Shown piece after piece: positions 52,010 to 61,505 of a stretch of DNA of 64,000 nucleotides. The notes beneath the pieces were generated by a model. That model was not told where the DNA came from. It saw only the letters and a list, made by a program, of their open reading frames with translations, and searched no databases. A program made the translations under genes and the position numbers. Every line of letters starts with the position of its first letter. The first letter of the stretch is position 1. This stretch comes from Streptomyces geranii. Its GTDB lineage: Bacteria > Actinomycetota > Actinomycetes > Streptomycetales > Streptomycetaceae. The DNA lies in NCBI RefSeq assembly GCF_002954775.1, contig NZ_PJME01000004.1:393185-457184 (forward strand). Reading direction: 5' to 3'.

Positions 52010-53128
52010 TCAGGCCGCGACGAGTTCCTGCTTGCTGTCCGGCGTCTTGACCTTGGGCTTCTTGTTCGGCAGCGAGAGGCGGAAGACCTTGTGCCACGCG
52101 GAGAACACCTGCTTGGGCAGCGGCCCGGTGACGTACTCCAGCTCGTACTTCTCGAACAGTGCGCGCACCTTCACCGCGACCTCGGCGTACCGGTTGCTCG
52201 GCAGGTCGGGGAAGAGGTGGTGCTCGATCTGGTGGGAGAGGTTGCCGGACATGAAGTGCATGGCCTTGCTGCCGCTGATGTTCGCCGAGCCCATCATCTG
52301 GCGCAGGTACCACTGGCCGCGCGTCTCGCCCTTGATCGACCGGCGCTCGAAGACCTGCACGCCCTCGGGGAAGTGCCCGCACATGATCACGGAGTGGGTC
52401 CAGAGGTTGCGGACCAGGTTCGCGGTGAACGTGGCGGCGAGGGTGGTGAGGAACGACGGGCCCGACAGCAGCGGGTGGATCACGTAGTCCTTGAGCACCT
52501 GCTTGCGGATCTTGCGGCCCACGGCCTTGACCCGCGCACGGAACTCCGGGCTCTTGCGGCGGCGCTTGTGCAGGTTCTTGCCCAGCTCAAGGTCGTACGC
52601 CGCGATGCCGTACTCGAAGAAGCAGGCGTTGAGGAAGTTCCACAGCGGCTGACCGAGGTGGAAGGGGTGCCACCGCTGGTCCTCGTCGACGCGCATGATG
52701 CCGTAGCCGAGGTCGTTGTCCTTGCCGATCACGTTGGTGTACGTGTGGTGCAGCTCGTTGTGCGAGTGCTTCCACTGGTCGGCCGGCGAGACGTGGTCCC
52801 ACTCCCAGGTGGTGGAGTGGATCTTCGGGTCCCGCATCCAGTCCCACTGGCCGTGCAGGATGTTGTGGCCGATCTCCATGTTGTCCATGATCTTCGCCAC
52901 GGACAGCCCGGCGGTGCCGATGATCCACGCGGGCGGGAAGAACGAGAACAGCAGTACGCCCCTGCTGACCAGTTCGAGCTTGCGCTGCGCCGCGATGACC
53001 TTGCGGATGTAGGCGGCGTCCTTCTCGCCGCGGTCGGCGATCACCTCGTCGCGGATCGCGTCCAGCTCGCGCCCGAGCTCCTCGATCTGCTCCGCGGACA
53101 GGTGTGCGGTGGGGTCGATGGCGGTCAA
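52010..53128 (-). CDS. Membrane acyl-CoA / fatty-acid desaturase
   Basis: 372 residues. The three histidine clusters are intact: GHNILHGQWD, HNELHHTYTN and HQIEHHLFPDLP. Two long hydrophobic hairpins lie between them (VLLFSFFPPAWIIGTAGLSV, GPSFLTTLAATFTANLVRNL). It belongs to the group that includes mycobacterial DesA3, a delta-9 stearoyl-CoA desaturase, and adjusts membrane fluidity. The next gene, eight bases away, encodes its likely electron donor. Confidence 0.92.
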   Translation of the reverse strand: MTAIDPTAHLSAEQIEELGRELDAIRDEVIADRGEKDAAYIRKVIAAQRKLELVSRGVLLFSFFPPAWIIGTAGLSVAKIMDNMEIGHNILHGQWDWMRDPKIHSTTWEWDHVSPADQWKHSHNELHHTYTNVIGKDNDLGYGIMRVDEDQRWHPFHLGQPLWNFLNACFFEYGIAAYDLELGKNLHKRRRKSPEFRARVKAVGRKIRKQVLKDYVIHPLLSGPSFLTTLAATFTANLVRNLWTHSVIMCGHFPEGVQVFERRSIKGETRGQWYLRQMMGSANISGSKAMHFMSGNLSHQIEHHLFPDLPSNRYAEVAVKVRALFEKYELEYVTGPLPKQVFSAWHKVFRLSLPNKKPKVKTPDSKQELVAA

Positions 53129-53135
53129 GGTGTTC

Positions 53136-54191
53136 CTACCGTTCGATGTCGCAGGGGCCCGCCGCGGCGGACACGCAGGTCTGGATGAGTACGCCCGGCT
53201 CGGCCTCGGTGATCTCGCCGGTGCGCAGGTCGCGTACGGCGCCCGCCTTGAGCGGGGTGACGCAGCCGAAGCAGATGCCCATGCGGCAGCCGGACGGCAT
53301 GAGCACGCCGGCCTCCTCGCCGATGTCCAGCAGCGGTGTGGCGCCGTCCGCGTCGACGGTCTTGCCGGTGGTGCTGAAGGTGACCTCGCCGCCGTCGCCG
53401 GTCACGACGACGCTGGGGCGGAAGCGTTCGGTGTGCAGCCGCTCCCGTACGCCGTGTGCGGTCCAGTGCTCCTCGGCGGCGTCGAGCAGGCCCGTGGGCC
53501 CGCAGGCCCAGGTCTCGCGCTCGGCCCAGTCGGGCACGAGTTCGTCGAGCCGGGCGATGTCGAGCTTGCCGTCCGTGTCGGTGTGCACCTCGGTGAGCCG
53601 CAGCTTCTTGTCCGCGACCAGGTCGTGCAGTTCGCTGCGGAAGATCACGTCCTGCGGCCGGGGCGCGCAGTGGACCATGACGACGTCGTCGAACCCGGTG
53701 TCGCGCAGCATGCCCATCACGGGCGTGATGCCGCTGCCGGCCGTCAGGTAGAGCACCTTGGCGGGCGTGGCCCGCGGCAGCACGAAGTCACCGGTCGGCT
53801 GGTCGAGCTGGATCAGCGTGCCCGGTTTCGCCCCGCGGACCAGGTGGTTGCTGACCTTGCCGTCCGGGATCGCCTTCACGGTGATCGTGATGCGGCCGTC
53901 CTTGCGGTCGGTCGGCGAGGTCAGGGAGTAGGCACGCCACAGGCGCACCCCGTCGACGTCGACCCCGACCCGCACGTACTGGCCGGCCGTGTGGCCGCGC
54001 CAGCCCCGTCCCGGTCTGATCACGACGGTCGCGGCGTCACCCGTCTCGGGGTGCACGGCCTCGATGCGCCCACGCAGGTCGGCGCCGGCACGCAGCGGGC
54101 TGACCAGGTCGAGATAGTCCGACGGCAGGAGCGGCGTCGTGACCGTCTCCAGCAGTTTCCACGCCCGGCTGCGAAGGGCTGTACTCGTCAT
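53136..54191 (-). CDS. Ferredoxin reductase, electron donor for the desaturase
   Basis: 351 residues. FAD domain (RLWRAYSLTSPTD), NADPH domain (VLYLTAGSGITPVMGML, ACGPTGLLDAAEE) and a C-terminal 2Fe-2S domain with CRMGICFGC and a distal Cys (ccATCVSAAAG region). It matches the mycobacterial DesA3 partner Rv3230c in layout and is translated just before the desaturase. Oxidises NADPH and feeds electrons to the di-iron centre. Confidence 0.92.
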   Translation of the reverse strand: MTSTALRSRAWKLLETVTTPLLPSDYLDLVSPLRAGADLRGRIEAVHPETGDAATVVIRPGRGWRGHTAGQYVRVGVDVDGVRLWRAYSLTSPTDRKDGRITITVKAIPDGKVSNHLVRGAKPGTLIQLDQPTGDFVLPRATPAKVLYLTAGSGITPVMGMLRDTGFDDVVMVHCAPRPQDVIFRSELHDLVADKKLRLTEVHTDTDGKLDIARLDELVPDWAERETWACGPTGLLDAAEEHWTAHGVRERLHTERFRPSVVVTGDGGEVTFSTTGKTVDADGATPLLDIGEEAGVLMPSGCRMGICFGCVTPLKAGAVRDLRTGEITEAEPGVLIQTCVSAAAGPCDIER

Positions 54192-54277
54192 GACTTCAGC
54201 TTGCTGCGCCTCAGGGCGTAAAGTCCTGTCCGTAGGGCGTGAATCTGGTCGACTGAATTGTTCGCAGGGAACAAAAC

Positions 54278-55417
54278 GTGAGCCATGTAACCCGCAGGGC
54301 CGGCGAACTGGCCCTGGATGAGACGACGGTCACCGTACTTCGGGCCGCGCTGCGGAGCACCGCCGACGAGGTCGTCGAGGCGATCATCGACGAGGTCCCG
54401 CCCTACGCCAACGCCCTCTCGGGCCGGATGGGCGCCACCATCCGCCGGGCCGTCCGCACCGCCCTGGGACACTACCTGGACCTCGCGAGCGGCAAGGCCA
54501 CGGGAGGTGACGCCGGTGACGCGGCGTACGAGCTGGGCCGCGGCGAGGTGCGCGACGGCCGCTCGATGGACGCCCTGCTCGGCGCCTACCGCGTCGGCGC
54601 CCGCGTGGCCTGGCGCTGCCTGGCGGCGGGCGCCGTACCCGCGGGTCTGCCCGCCGCCGAGGTCGCCAAGTTCGCCGAGCTGACCTTCGCCTACATCGAC
54701 GAACTCTCCGCCGCGAGCGCCGCGGGCCACGCCGACGAACTGGCCGCCCGGGGCCGGGCCCAGGAACGCCACCTGGAACACCTGGCCCGCGACCTCCTCG
54801 CCGGTGCGGGCCCGGACGTACTGCTCGCCTCCGCCCAACGGGCCGGATGGCAGCCCCCGGTCTCCCTGACCGCGGTCCTGCTGCCCGCCGCCCAGGCCCG
54901 GCCCGCCTACCGCACCCTCGACCCGAACACCCTCGTCCTCGACGACCTCCCGGACGCCACCGGCGTACTGCTCGTCCCCGACGCCGACCGACCACACGTC
55001 CTGCGCCAACTGACCGACCGCGCCGCCGTGACCGGCCCGGCCCGCCCATGGACCCGAGCGTCCGCCTCGTACGCACGAGCCGTACGCGCACGCGCCCTCT
55101 CCTCCGACATCCGCGACACCGAGGACCACCTGCCCGAACTGGTACTGAGCGCGGACGCGGACGCACTCGCGGACCTGCGCGCCCGGGCCCTCGCACCGCT
55201 GCGGACCCTGCCCGCCGCGACCGCCCGGCGCCTGGAGGAGACGCTGCGGGAGTGGCTGCTGCACCAGGGCAGACGGGACGAGGTGGCGGCGGCGCTGTTC
55301 GTCCACCCCCAGACGGTCCGCTACCGGATGACGCAGCTGCGGGAACTGTTCCCGGACCTCGCATCACCCCACCGGGTCCTCGAACTGACCCTGGCGGTCG
55401 CCCTCCGCGCGGGCTGA
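54278..55417 (+). CDS. PucR-family transcriptional regulator
   Basis: 379 residues from GTG 54278 (AGGGA upstream). The C-terminal HTH_30 is clear: RLEETLREWLLHQGRRDEVA, AALFVHPQTVRYRMTQLREL. The N-terminal two thirds are the helical RsbR-like/GGDEF-less sensor usual in this family. It is divergent from the desaturase-reductase pair with an 86-bp gap and so probably controls them in response to lipid or temperature. Confidence 0.9.
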   Translation: MSHVTRRAGELALDETTVTVLRAALRSTADEVVEAIIDEVPPYANALSGRMGATIRRAVRTALGHYLDLASGKATGGDAGDAAYELGRGEVRDGRSMDALLGAYRVGARVAWRCLAAGAVPAGLPAAEVAKFAELTFAYIDELSAASAAGHADELAARGRAQERHLEHLARDLLAGAGPDVLLASAQRAGWQPPVSLTAVLLPAAQARPAYRTLDPNTLVLDDLPDATGVLLVPDADRPHVLRQLTDRAAVTGPARPWTRASASYARAVRARALSSDIRDTEDHLPELVLSADADALADLRARALAPLRTLPAATARRLEETLREWLLHQGRRDEVAAALFVHPQTVRYRMTQLRELFPDLASPHRVLELTLAVALRAG

Positions 55418-55490
55418 CAGGAAGGCCGACCGCGCACACCGAACGAGGGATGATGGGGACGGAACGACGGAACGTGAGATCAGGAGCTTC

Positions 55491-55829
55491 ATGACGAATC
55501 GGGTTCACCGCCCCCGTGAGGACGCGGAGTTCGATTTCATCCTCGGGATGAGCGCAGTCCCGGTCCTCGCGTACTTCACCGGGACATGGCCCAAGGCGAT
55601 CGAGCCCTGCCGGGTGATGGACCTGGTCGTGGGCGGCATCGCCGACGACTACACGGGCCGCCTGACGACCGTCCGCGCCGACATCACACGCTGCCCGGCG
55701 GCAACCGAGCGATACGGGATCACCGGAGCCCCGTCCTACGTCCTGCTGAAGGAGGGGCAGATGGTGGCGCACGGCACCGGGCCCGTGACCACCACCGAGG
55801 CACGGAAACTCCTGGACGACCACCTCTGA
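55491..55829 (+). CDS. Thioredoxin-fold protein lacking the CXXC motif
   Basis: 112 residues. Thioredoxin topology is visible: VLAYFTGTWPKAIEPC at the active-site position, VRADITRCPAATERYGITGA and the cis-Pro APSYVLL. The usual W-C-G-P-C is W-P-K-A-I-E-P-C, so the nucleophilic Cys is lost while the second Cys remains. It is unlikely to be a dithiol oxidoreductase. A chaperone-like or monothiol role is possible. Confidence 0.75.
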   Translation: MTNRVHRPREDAEFDFILGMSAVPVLAYFTGTWPKAIEPCRVMDLVVGGIADDYTGRLTTVRADITRCPAATERYGITGAPSYVLLKEGQMVAHGTGPVTTTEARKLLDDHL

Positions 55830-55869
55830 GCGACAGCCGCGGCACGCGACCGCGACGCCCGCCATGTCA

Positions 55870-56105
55870 CGTCGGTGGGAACCGCGCACTTCGCCGGTGA
55901 CGCGCGGCGGGGGAAGAGCCGGCGTCCGGGGAGCGCAGGGTTCACGGACCAGCCCGGCGAGGGCGAGGGAGCGGCTGTGCGCGGGCCAGGCGATGTGCGT
56001 GACGACGGGGGACGCGTCGGTCAGCGGGACGGCGGTATGCGCGGTCCACAGCCAGGCGCGGGCGGCGGCGGTGGTCGCGTCGAGGGCCGCGCGGCCGAAG
56101 GGCAT
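55870..56105 (-). other. Unrecognised coding-like leftward segment
   Basis: From an ATG at 56105 the leftward frame has strong G/C third-position bias and reads LDATTAAARAWLWTAHTAVP and HIAWPAHSRSLALAGLVRE. No family is recognised. No stop appears before it runs into the antisense of the thioredoxin-like gene, so it may be a gene fragment. The rest of 55830-56190 shows no other signal. Confidence 0.3.
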
Positions 56106-56190
56106 TCAACGTTAGCCGGTTGTCCTGGTCGGTCGGCACCGGGGTGTGAGCCGCCCGTTGTGATCAGCCTCGGCCGGTAGGATCCGGCGG

Positions 56191-56940
56191 GTGGACGTGG
56201 TGATGGGGGCGCTGCCCCGGGGGCTCGCACTGGTGGAGCGCGTGGTCCGCGGGGAACTCGACCCGCGTGGCGGGCCGGGTGTGGTGCGGCTCGCCGAGGA
56301 GGGCGGGCTGGACAAGGGGCAGACGTCGCGGCTGCTGCGGGATCTCGTCGACTCCGGTGTGCTCGCCCGGGGTGGCCACGAGTTCCGCGCCGGGGCGGAG
56401 CTGCTGACTGTCGCGGGGGAGGGCGGTCCGTGGGGGGTGCGGAGCCGGGCGCTGCTGCGGGAGTTGGTGGTCCGGTTCGGGGCGTGCGCGTACGTGGACG
56501 TGCTCTGCGGGGCGATGGTGCTCTCGGTGCGGGCCGAGCTGGCCGCCTGGGCCGAGTTCTCCTGGGCGCGGGCGGGGCGGCTGACGCCGGTCTGGTGCAC
56601 CGGTGCCGGGCGGGCACTGCTGTTCGGCCACTCCCGGGAGGAGGTCGCCGAGTTGCTGGGCGGCGAGGACTTCATCGGGGCGGGCGGTCCGTACGCACCC
56701 CGGTCGGTGGACGATCTGCTGGCACGGGTCACCGCCGACGCCGCGCGAGGGGTCGCGGTGTGCGAGAGCGAGTACGACGAGGACGTGCTGGAGGTCGCCG
56801 CGCCGGTGCGGGACCCGCGCGGAGTCATCGTGGCGGCGGTCAGCGTGGTCGTGCCGCATGCGGCGGTCAGGGACGACCGGGACGAGCTGGTCGCGGCGAT
56901 CGGCGGCGCGGCGGCGCAGTTGGCGCCCCTGCTCGGCTGA
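56191..56940 (+). CDS. IclR-family transcriptional regulator
   Basis: 249 residues from GTG 56191. The HTH is GLDKGQTSRLLRDLVDSGVL, shorter than usual at its N side. The effector domain follows (GRALLFGHSREEVAELLGGE, VAVCESEYDEDVLEVAAPVR, GVIVAAVSVVVP). It converges on another IclR gene with three bases between stops. The effector is likely a small carboxylate, as in the family. Confidence 0.85.
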   Translation: MDVVMGALPRGLALVERVVRGELDPRGGPGVVRLAEEGGLDKGQTSRLLRDLVDSGVLARGGHEFRAGAELLTVAGEGGPWGVRSRALLRELVVRFGACAYVDVLCGAMVLSVRAELAAWAEFSWARAGRLTPVWCTGAGRALLFGHSREEVAELLGGEDFIGAGGPYAPRSVDDLLARVTADAARGVAVCESEYDEDVLEVAAPVRDPRGVIVAAVSVVVPHAAVRDDRDELVAAIGGAAAQLAPLLG

Positions 56941-56943
56941 GTA

Positions 56944-57741
56944 TCAGTCTCCGGAGCCCGGGCCTGGGTCCGAGTCTGGGTCCGCCGAGCGCAGGGCGGC
57001 GGTCAGCCAGGCGCTCCAGCGGACCACCGACTCGGCGCAGGACGTCGTGGCGGGCTCCAGACGGTGGCGGGGGCCGACGACCTGGACGGCCGCGACGATC
57101 TCGCCCCGGAAGTCCCTGACCGGGGCGGCGAGCGAGTACAGGCCGGGCTCGGCCTCCTGGTCGACGACCGTGTACCCCCGTCGCCGGGCCGCGTCGAGCC
57201 GGGCCAGGAAGTCCTCCAGATCGGCCGGGGTGTTGGGGCCGTGCCGGACGAAGGCGGTGCGCGCGAAGACGGCCTCTATCTCGGGACGGTCGGCGTCGAA
57301 CAGCAGTGCCTGCCCGGCGTCGCTGCAGTAGGCGGGATAGCCGCGGCCCACCCAGGACACGAACGAGGACAGGGCCGGCGGCATCGCCTCCAGGATCGTC
57401 ACTGAGCTGGCGCCCCGCAGGACTCCCAGGTAGGAGCACTCCCCGGTGTCGGCCGCGACACCCTCCAGCGCGGTACGGCCGTCCCGCCGCAGCCGCGCCT
57501 CCGTGACCTGCTGGGCCCGTGCGTACAGCTCCCAGGCGACGGCGTAGCGCAGCGAGGCGGGGTCGCGGCGCAGGAAGCGGGCGGTTTCGAGGCTGCGCAG
57601 GACGCGGGAGACCTGGCTGCGCTCCCGGCCCAGCAGGGCGGCGACCTCGGCGGCGGTGTGCCCGCGCGGGTCGTGCGGCGGGTGTTCGGCGAAGAGGCGG
57701 AGTACGGCCAGGCCGCGCTTCAGGCTGCTGTCGGTGGTCAT
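56944..57741 (-). CDS. IclR-family regulator of the amino-acid ABC operon
   Basis: 265 residues from ATG 57741. HTH: AAEVAALLGRERSQVSRVLRSLE; effector domain: GQALLFDADRPEIEAVF and VVDQEAEPGLYSLAAPVRDF. It is divergent from the lipoprotein, permease, ATPase and S-methyltransferase genes, with 11-bp direct repeats between. It is therefore the likely regulator of that operon. Confidence 0.88.
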   Translation of the reverse strand: MTTDSSLKRGLAVLRLFAEHPPHDPRGHTAAEVAALLGRERSQVSRVLRSLETARFLRRDPASLRYAVAWELYARAQQVTEARLRRDGRTALEGVAADTGECSYLGVLRGASSVTILEAMPPALSSFVSWVGRGYPAYCSDAGQALLFDADRPEIEAVFARTAFVRHGPNTPADLEDFLARLDAARRRGYTVVDQEAEPGLYSLAAPVRDFRGEIVAAVQVVGPRHRLEPATTSCAESVVRWSAWLTAALRSADPDSDPGPGSGD

Positions 57742-57796
57742 CGAAGGCCGAGCATAGCGCCGCCCGGCGGGGCTTCCCGGGCCGTACGCCGCGCTG

Positions 57797-57840
57797 TTCA
57801 TTGCGGCCGTATTGCAGTCGTATTGCAGCTCACGTGCAGC
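57797..57840 (+). promoter_or_regulatory. Four 11-bp direct repeats, probable regulator site
   Basis: The units are TTCATTGCGGC, CGTATTGCAGT, CGTATTGCAGC and TCACGTGCAGC. Ten bases are identical in the middle two. An 11-bp period places the units on one face of the helix, as expected for cooperative binding of an IclR dimer or tetramer. They lie about 85-130 bases before the lipoprotein start and 55-100 bases before the IclR start. Confidence 0.65.
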
Positions 57841-57923
57841 ATGAGCAACTCCACTTGATTATTTCGCATCCGGCCTTACGCTCCACTCATTCACCGGCAC
57901 GTCAGGCCCACCAGGAGTTCCCC

Positions 57924-58829
57924 TTGTCCGCTCTCCGCCCGCTCGTCCTCATCGGCTTCGCGACACTGCTCCTGGCGGGCTGCGCCGACCCCGCCGGGCC
58001 GTCCGCCGCCGGGTCGGCCGACGAGTCGTCCGGCACCCCGGCCGCCACCTCCGCGATCGCGGAGGACGCCGCACTCGCCGCCAAGGTCCCGGCCGCGCTG
58101 AAGGCGAGCGGCATCACGATCGCCAGCGACGTCAGCTACCCGCCCATGGACTTCTTCGACACCGACAACAAGACGGTCATCGGTGCCGAGGCCGACCTCG
58201 CCAGGGCGCTCGGCACGGTCCTCGGCGTCAAGGTCACCATCACCAACGTGCCCTTCGACTCGATCATCCCGGGGCTGCAGGCGGGCAAGTACCAGCTCGG
58301 CCTCTCCTCCTTCACGGACACCGCCGAGCGGGAGAAGGTCGTCGACTTCGTCACGTACTTCAACGCGGGCACGTCGCTGCTGGTCCCGGCGGGCAACCCC
58401 AAGTCGCTCAAGCCCGAGGACGACTCCCTGTGCGGCCGGACCGTCGCCGTCGCGAAGGGTTCCACCCAGGCGCTGGTTGACCTGCCCGACCGTGCCAAGA
58501 CCTGCAAGTCGGCGATCAAGGTCAGCACCTTCCCGGACGGCACCGGTGTGAACCTCGCCGTCACCAGTGGCCGCGCCGACGCCGCCCTCGCCGACTCCCC
58601 GGTCGCCGCCTACGCCGCCAAGCAGTCCGGCGGCAAGCTGGAGGTCGTCGGGGACTCCTACGGCAACGCGCCGTTCGGCATCGCGGTCCAGAAGAAGAGC
58701 GAGCTGACCGCTCTGCTCAAGTCGGCCCTGGAGAGCCTCGGCACGACCGGCGGCTACCGGCAGATCCTCGCCAAGTGGGGCCTGGAGTCCGGGGCTCTCG
58801 ACGAGTTCCAGATCAACGCGGCCTCGTGA
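57924..58829 (+). CDS. Amino-acid ABC transporter substrate-binding lipoprotein
   Basis: 301 residues from TTG 57924, chosen because AGGAG lies seven bases upstream and the lipobox (LLLAGC) follows a short signal. Family 3 binding protein: [56 protein letters not shown] and [20 protein letters not shown]. First gene of a four-gene operon. Ligand probably a polar amino acid; a methionine-related compound is suggested by the last gene. Confidence 0.9.
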   Translation: MSALRPLVLIGFATLLLAGCADPAGPSAAGSADESSGTPAATSAIAEDAALAAKVPAALKASGITIASDVSYPPMDFFDTDNKTVIGAEADLARALGTVLGVKVTITNVPFDSIIPGLQAGKYQLGLSSFTDTAEREKVVDFVTYFNAGTSLLVPAGNPKSLKPEDDSLCGRTVAVAKGSTQALVDLPDRAKTCKSAIKVSTFPDGTGVNLAVTSGRADAALADSPVAAYAAKQSGGKLEVVGDSYGNAPFGIAVQKKSELTALLKSALESLGTTGGYRQILAKWGLESGALDEFQINAAS

Positions 58830-59656
58830 TGGAGGAGTTGCCGATCATCCGCCGCCGCAGACCCGGCCAGTGGATCCTGACCTTCCTGGTCCTGCTCCTG
58901 GCCGGGGCGCTGGTCCAGTCGCTGATCACCAACCCGCGCTTCGGCTGGGACACCGTCGGTGCGTGGCTGTTCAGCCGGACCGTCATGAGCGGCCTGCTGA
59001 CCACCCTCGAACTCACCGCCGCGGCCATGGCGATCGGGCTCGTCCTGGGCGTGGCGCTGGCGCTGATGCGGCTGTCGGACAACACCGTGGCCCGCACGGT
59101 CAGTTGGGCCTACATCTGGCTCTTCCGGGGCACCCCGCTGCTGGTACAGCTGCTGTTCTGGGGCTTCATCTCCGCGCTGTACCCGACGCTGTCACTGCAC
59201 CTGCCGTTCCTGCCGCCGATCGGCGACGTCCCGGCGAACACCGTCATCACCACCTTCGCGGCGGCCCTGCTGGGCCTCGGCCTCAACGAGGCCGCCTACC
59301 TCGCCGAGATCATCCGGGCCGGCATCGTCTCGGTCGACCACGGGCAGACGGAGGCAGCGGAGGCGCTGGGCCTCTCCCGGGCCAGGACACTGCGCCGGAT
59401 CATCCTGCCGCAGGCGATGCGGGTGATCATCCCACCGGTCGGCAACGAGACCATCTCCATGCTCAAGACGACCTCGCTGGTGAGCGTGCTGGCCTACACG
59501 GAACTCCTGTACTCCGTACAGATCGTGTACTCCAAGACCTACCAGACGATCCCGCTCCTCATCGTCGCCAGCATCTGGTACCTGGCCGTCACCACTCTCC
59601 TCAACATCGGCCAGCACTATCTCGAACGTCACTTCGCGAAGGGCAGCCACCGATGA
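58829..59656 (+). CDS. Amino-acid ABC transporter permease (HisM/GlnP type)
   Basis: 275 residues from ATG 58829 (TGATG overlap). Contains the HisMQ pattern: [73 protein letters not shown] (the EAA coupling loop). A single permease gene implies a homodimer. Confidence 0.92.
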   Translation: MEELPIIRRRRPGQWILTFLVLLLAGALVQSLITNPRFGWDTVGAWLFSRTVMSGLLTTLELTAAAMAIGLVLGVALALMRLSDNTVARTVSWAYIWLFRGTPLLVQLLFWGFISALYPTLSLHLPFLPPIGDVPANTVITTFAAALLGLGLNEAAYLAEIIRAGIVSVDHGQTEAAEALGLSRARTLRRIILPQAMRVIIPPVGNETISMLKTTSLVSVLAYTELLYSVQIVYSKTYQTIPLLIVASIWYLAVTTLLNIGQHYLERHFAKGSHR

Positions 59657-60405
59657 TGGTCCAGGCCACCGGGGTCCGCAAGGCGTTCGCCGGACAAGAG
59701 GTGCTGCGCGGCGTCGACCTGTCCGTGCCCCGCGCCACGGTCACCTGCGTGATCGGTCCGTCCGGGTCCGGGAAGTCCACCTTCCTGCGCTGCGTCAACC
59801 ACCTGGAGCGGCCCGACGGCGGCCGGATCCTGGTCGACGGCGAACCCATCGGGTACGAGCCTTACGGACGCGGACTGCGCGAGCTGCGCCGCCGGGACGT
59901 GGCCCGCCAGCGCCGCCAGATCGGCATGGTCTTCCAGCGCTTCCACCTGTTCCCGCACCTGACGGCACTCGGCAACATCGTCGAGGGCCCGGTAGGCGCG
60001 GGCCGGCCCCGGGCCGAGGCCACCGACGAGGCGATGGCACTGCTGGACCGGGTCGGCCTCGCCGACCGGCGGGACGCCTACCCCGCCCAGCTCTCCGGCG
60101 GCCAGCAGCAGCGGGTGGCCATCGCCCGCGCCCTGGCGATGCGCCCGAAGCTGATGCTGTTCGACGAGCCGACCTCCGCACTCGACCCGGAACTCGTCGG
60201 CGAGGTCCTGGACGTCATGCGGGGCCTCGCCGCCGACGGCATGACGATGCTCGTGGTCACCCATGAGCTGGCCTTCGCCCGCGAGGTCGCCGACGAGGTC
60301 GTCTTCTTCGACGAGGGACGGGTACTGGAATCCGGCCCGCCGGAGCGGATCCTCACGGCCCCGGACCACCCGCGAACCCGCGACTTCGTCAAGCGGGTGC
60401 TGTGA
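59653..60405 (+). CDS. Amino-acid ABC transporter ATPase (GlnQ/HisP type)
   Basis: 250 residues from ATG 59653 (ATGATG; the second ATG at 59656 is also possible). Walker [10 protein letters not shown], signature [15 protein letters not shown], Walker [16 protein letters not shown] loop VVTHE. Q-loop segment [13 protein letters not shown] is typical. Its TGA overlaps the GTG of the next gene. Confidence 0.93.
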   Translation: MMVQATGVRKAFAGQEVLRGVDLSVPRATVTCVIGPSGSGKSTFLRCVNHLERPDGGRILVDGEPIGYEPYGRGLRELRRRDVARQRRQIGMVFQRFHLFPHLTALGNIVEGPVGAGRPRAEATDEAMALLDRVGLADRRDAYPAQLSGGQQQRVAIARALAMRPKLMLFDEPTSALDPELVGEVLDVMRGLAADGMTMLVVTHELAFAREVADEVVFFDEGRVLESGPPERILTAPDHPRTRDFVKRVL

Positions 60406-60536
60406 CCGGGGGTCCGATGAGCGAGTGCGCGGCGACCGGGAGTTCGGCGACCCGGGGCGTGGTGACCGGCGGTGCAGTGAACAGCGGTGCAGTGACCGGG
60501 AGTGCGGTGAGCGGGGGCGTGGTGTCCGGGGACGGT
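60402..60536 (+). repeat. Nine-unit 15-bp minisatellite at the mmuM start
   Basis: Nine 15-base units run without gap from the ATPase/mmuM overlap, most with GTGACCGG-like starts. The last five are most alike: GTGACCGGCGGTGCA, GTGAACAGCGGTGCA, GTGACCGGGAGTGCG, GTGAGCGGGGGCGTG, GTGTCCGGGGACGGT. Since 15 is a multiple of three, unit loss or gain stays in frame. Confidence 0.85.
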
Positions 60537-61427
60537 GCGAAGACCTTCCGTGAGGCCCTCGCCGCCGGACCGCTGGTCCTCGACGGCGGCATGTCCAACG
60601 AACTGGAGGCCCAGGGCCACGACCTGGGCGGCGTGCTGTGGTCCGCCGGTCTGCTGCGCGACGCCCCCGAGGCGATCACGGCCGTACACCGGGCCTACTT
60701 CGAGGCGGGCGCGCAGGTCGCCATCACCGCGAGCTACCAGGCCACGTACCCGGGCTTCGCCCGACTGGGCATCTCCCGGGCCGAGACCACGACGCTGCTG
60801 CGCCGCAGTGTGACCCTGGCCCGCGAGGCGGCTGCCGGGAGCGGCTGGGTCGCGGCCTCCGTGGGACCCTACGGCGCGATGCTGGCCGACGGCTCGGAGT
60901 ACCGCGGCGACTACGGCCTCACGGTGGCCGAACTGACGCGCTTTCACCGTCCCCGGCTGGAGGCCCTGGCCGAGGCGGGCCCCGACGTCTTCGCCGTCGA
61001 GACCATCCCCGACATCCGGGAGGCCGAGGCGGTGTTGACCGCCCTCGACGGCCTGGGCATCCCCGCCTGGCTCTCGTACAGCAGCCGTGGGACGACCACG
61101 AGTGCGGGCCAGCCCCTGACCGAGGCCTTCGCCCTGGCCGGAAGCAGCCCCGCCGTCGTCGCCACGGGCGTCAACTGCGCCCCGTCCGCCGAGGTCGCAC
61201 CGGCCCTCGCCCTGACCGCCGGTCTGCCCGGCGTCGCCTACCCCAACGGCGGCGGCGTCTGGGACCCGCGAGCCCGAAGCTGGCAGGGCACGCGGGACGA
61301 GATCGCGGACCTGGCCCCCTCCTGGGTCACCGCCGGAGCGGTGCTGGTCGGCGGCTGCTGCCGGGTGGGCCCCATCGGGATCAAGGAGTTGGCGGCCCGT
61401 CTACGCCCTTCGGGCGGAGGAAGCTGA
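60402..61427 (+). CDS. mmuM: Homocysteine S-methyltransferase (MmuM type)
   Basis: 341 residues as read from GTG 60402. The conserved domain begins at about residue 46 ([20 protein letters not shown]) with zinc ligands in GVNC and GGCCR (the Cys-Cys pair near residue 325). It transfers a methyl group from S-methylmethionine or SAM to homocysteine. The first 45 residues are a five-residue repeat ([45 protein letters not shown]) encoded by a DNA minisatellite, with several GTGs in frame, so the real start is uncertain. The operon may import and use S-methylmethionine. Confidence 0.88.
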   Translation: MTGGPMSECAATGSSATRGVVTGGAVNSGAVTGSAVSGGVVSGDGAKTFREALAAGPLVLDGGMSNELEAQGHDLGGVLWSAGLLRDAPEAITAVHRAYFEAGAQVAITASYQATYPGFARLGISRAETTTLLRRSVTLAREAAAGSGWVAASVGPYGAMLADGSEYRGDYGLTVAELTRFHRPRLEALAEAGPDVFAVETIPDIREAEAVLTALDGLGIPAWLSYSSRGTTTSAGQPLTEAFALAGSSPAVVATGVNCAPSAEVAPALALTAGLPGVAYPNGGGVWDPRARSWQGTRDEIADLAPSWVTAGAVLVGGCCRVGPIGIKELAARLRPSGGGS

Positions 61428-61505
61428 GCTGAGCCGGCGTCACTGAGCACCACGGCAGATGGATACGGGCCGGTGCAGCGTCGTTCCACCAGACTGTCCG
61501 AAGGG

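Noticed and set aside
60402..60536. CRISPR-like array at the mmuM start
   Set aside because: Units are contiguous 15-mers without spacers and are translated. It is a minisatellite.
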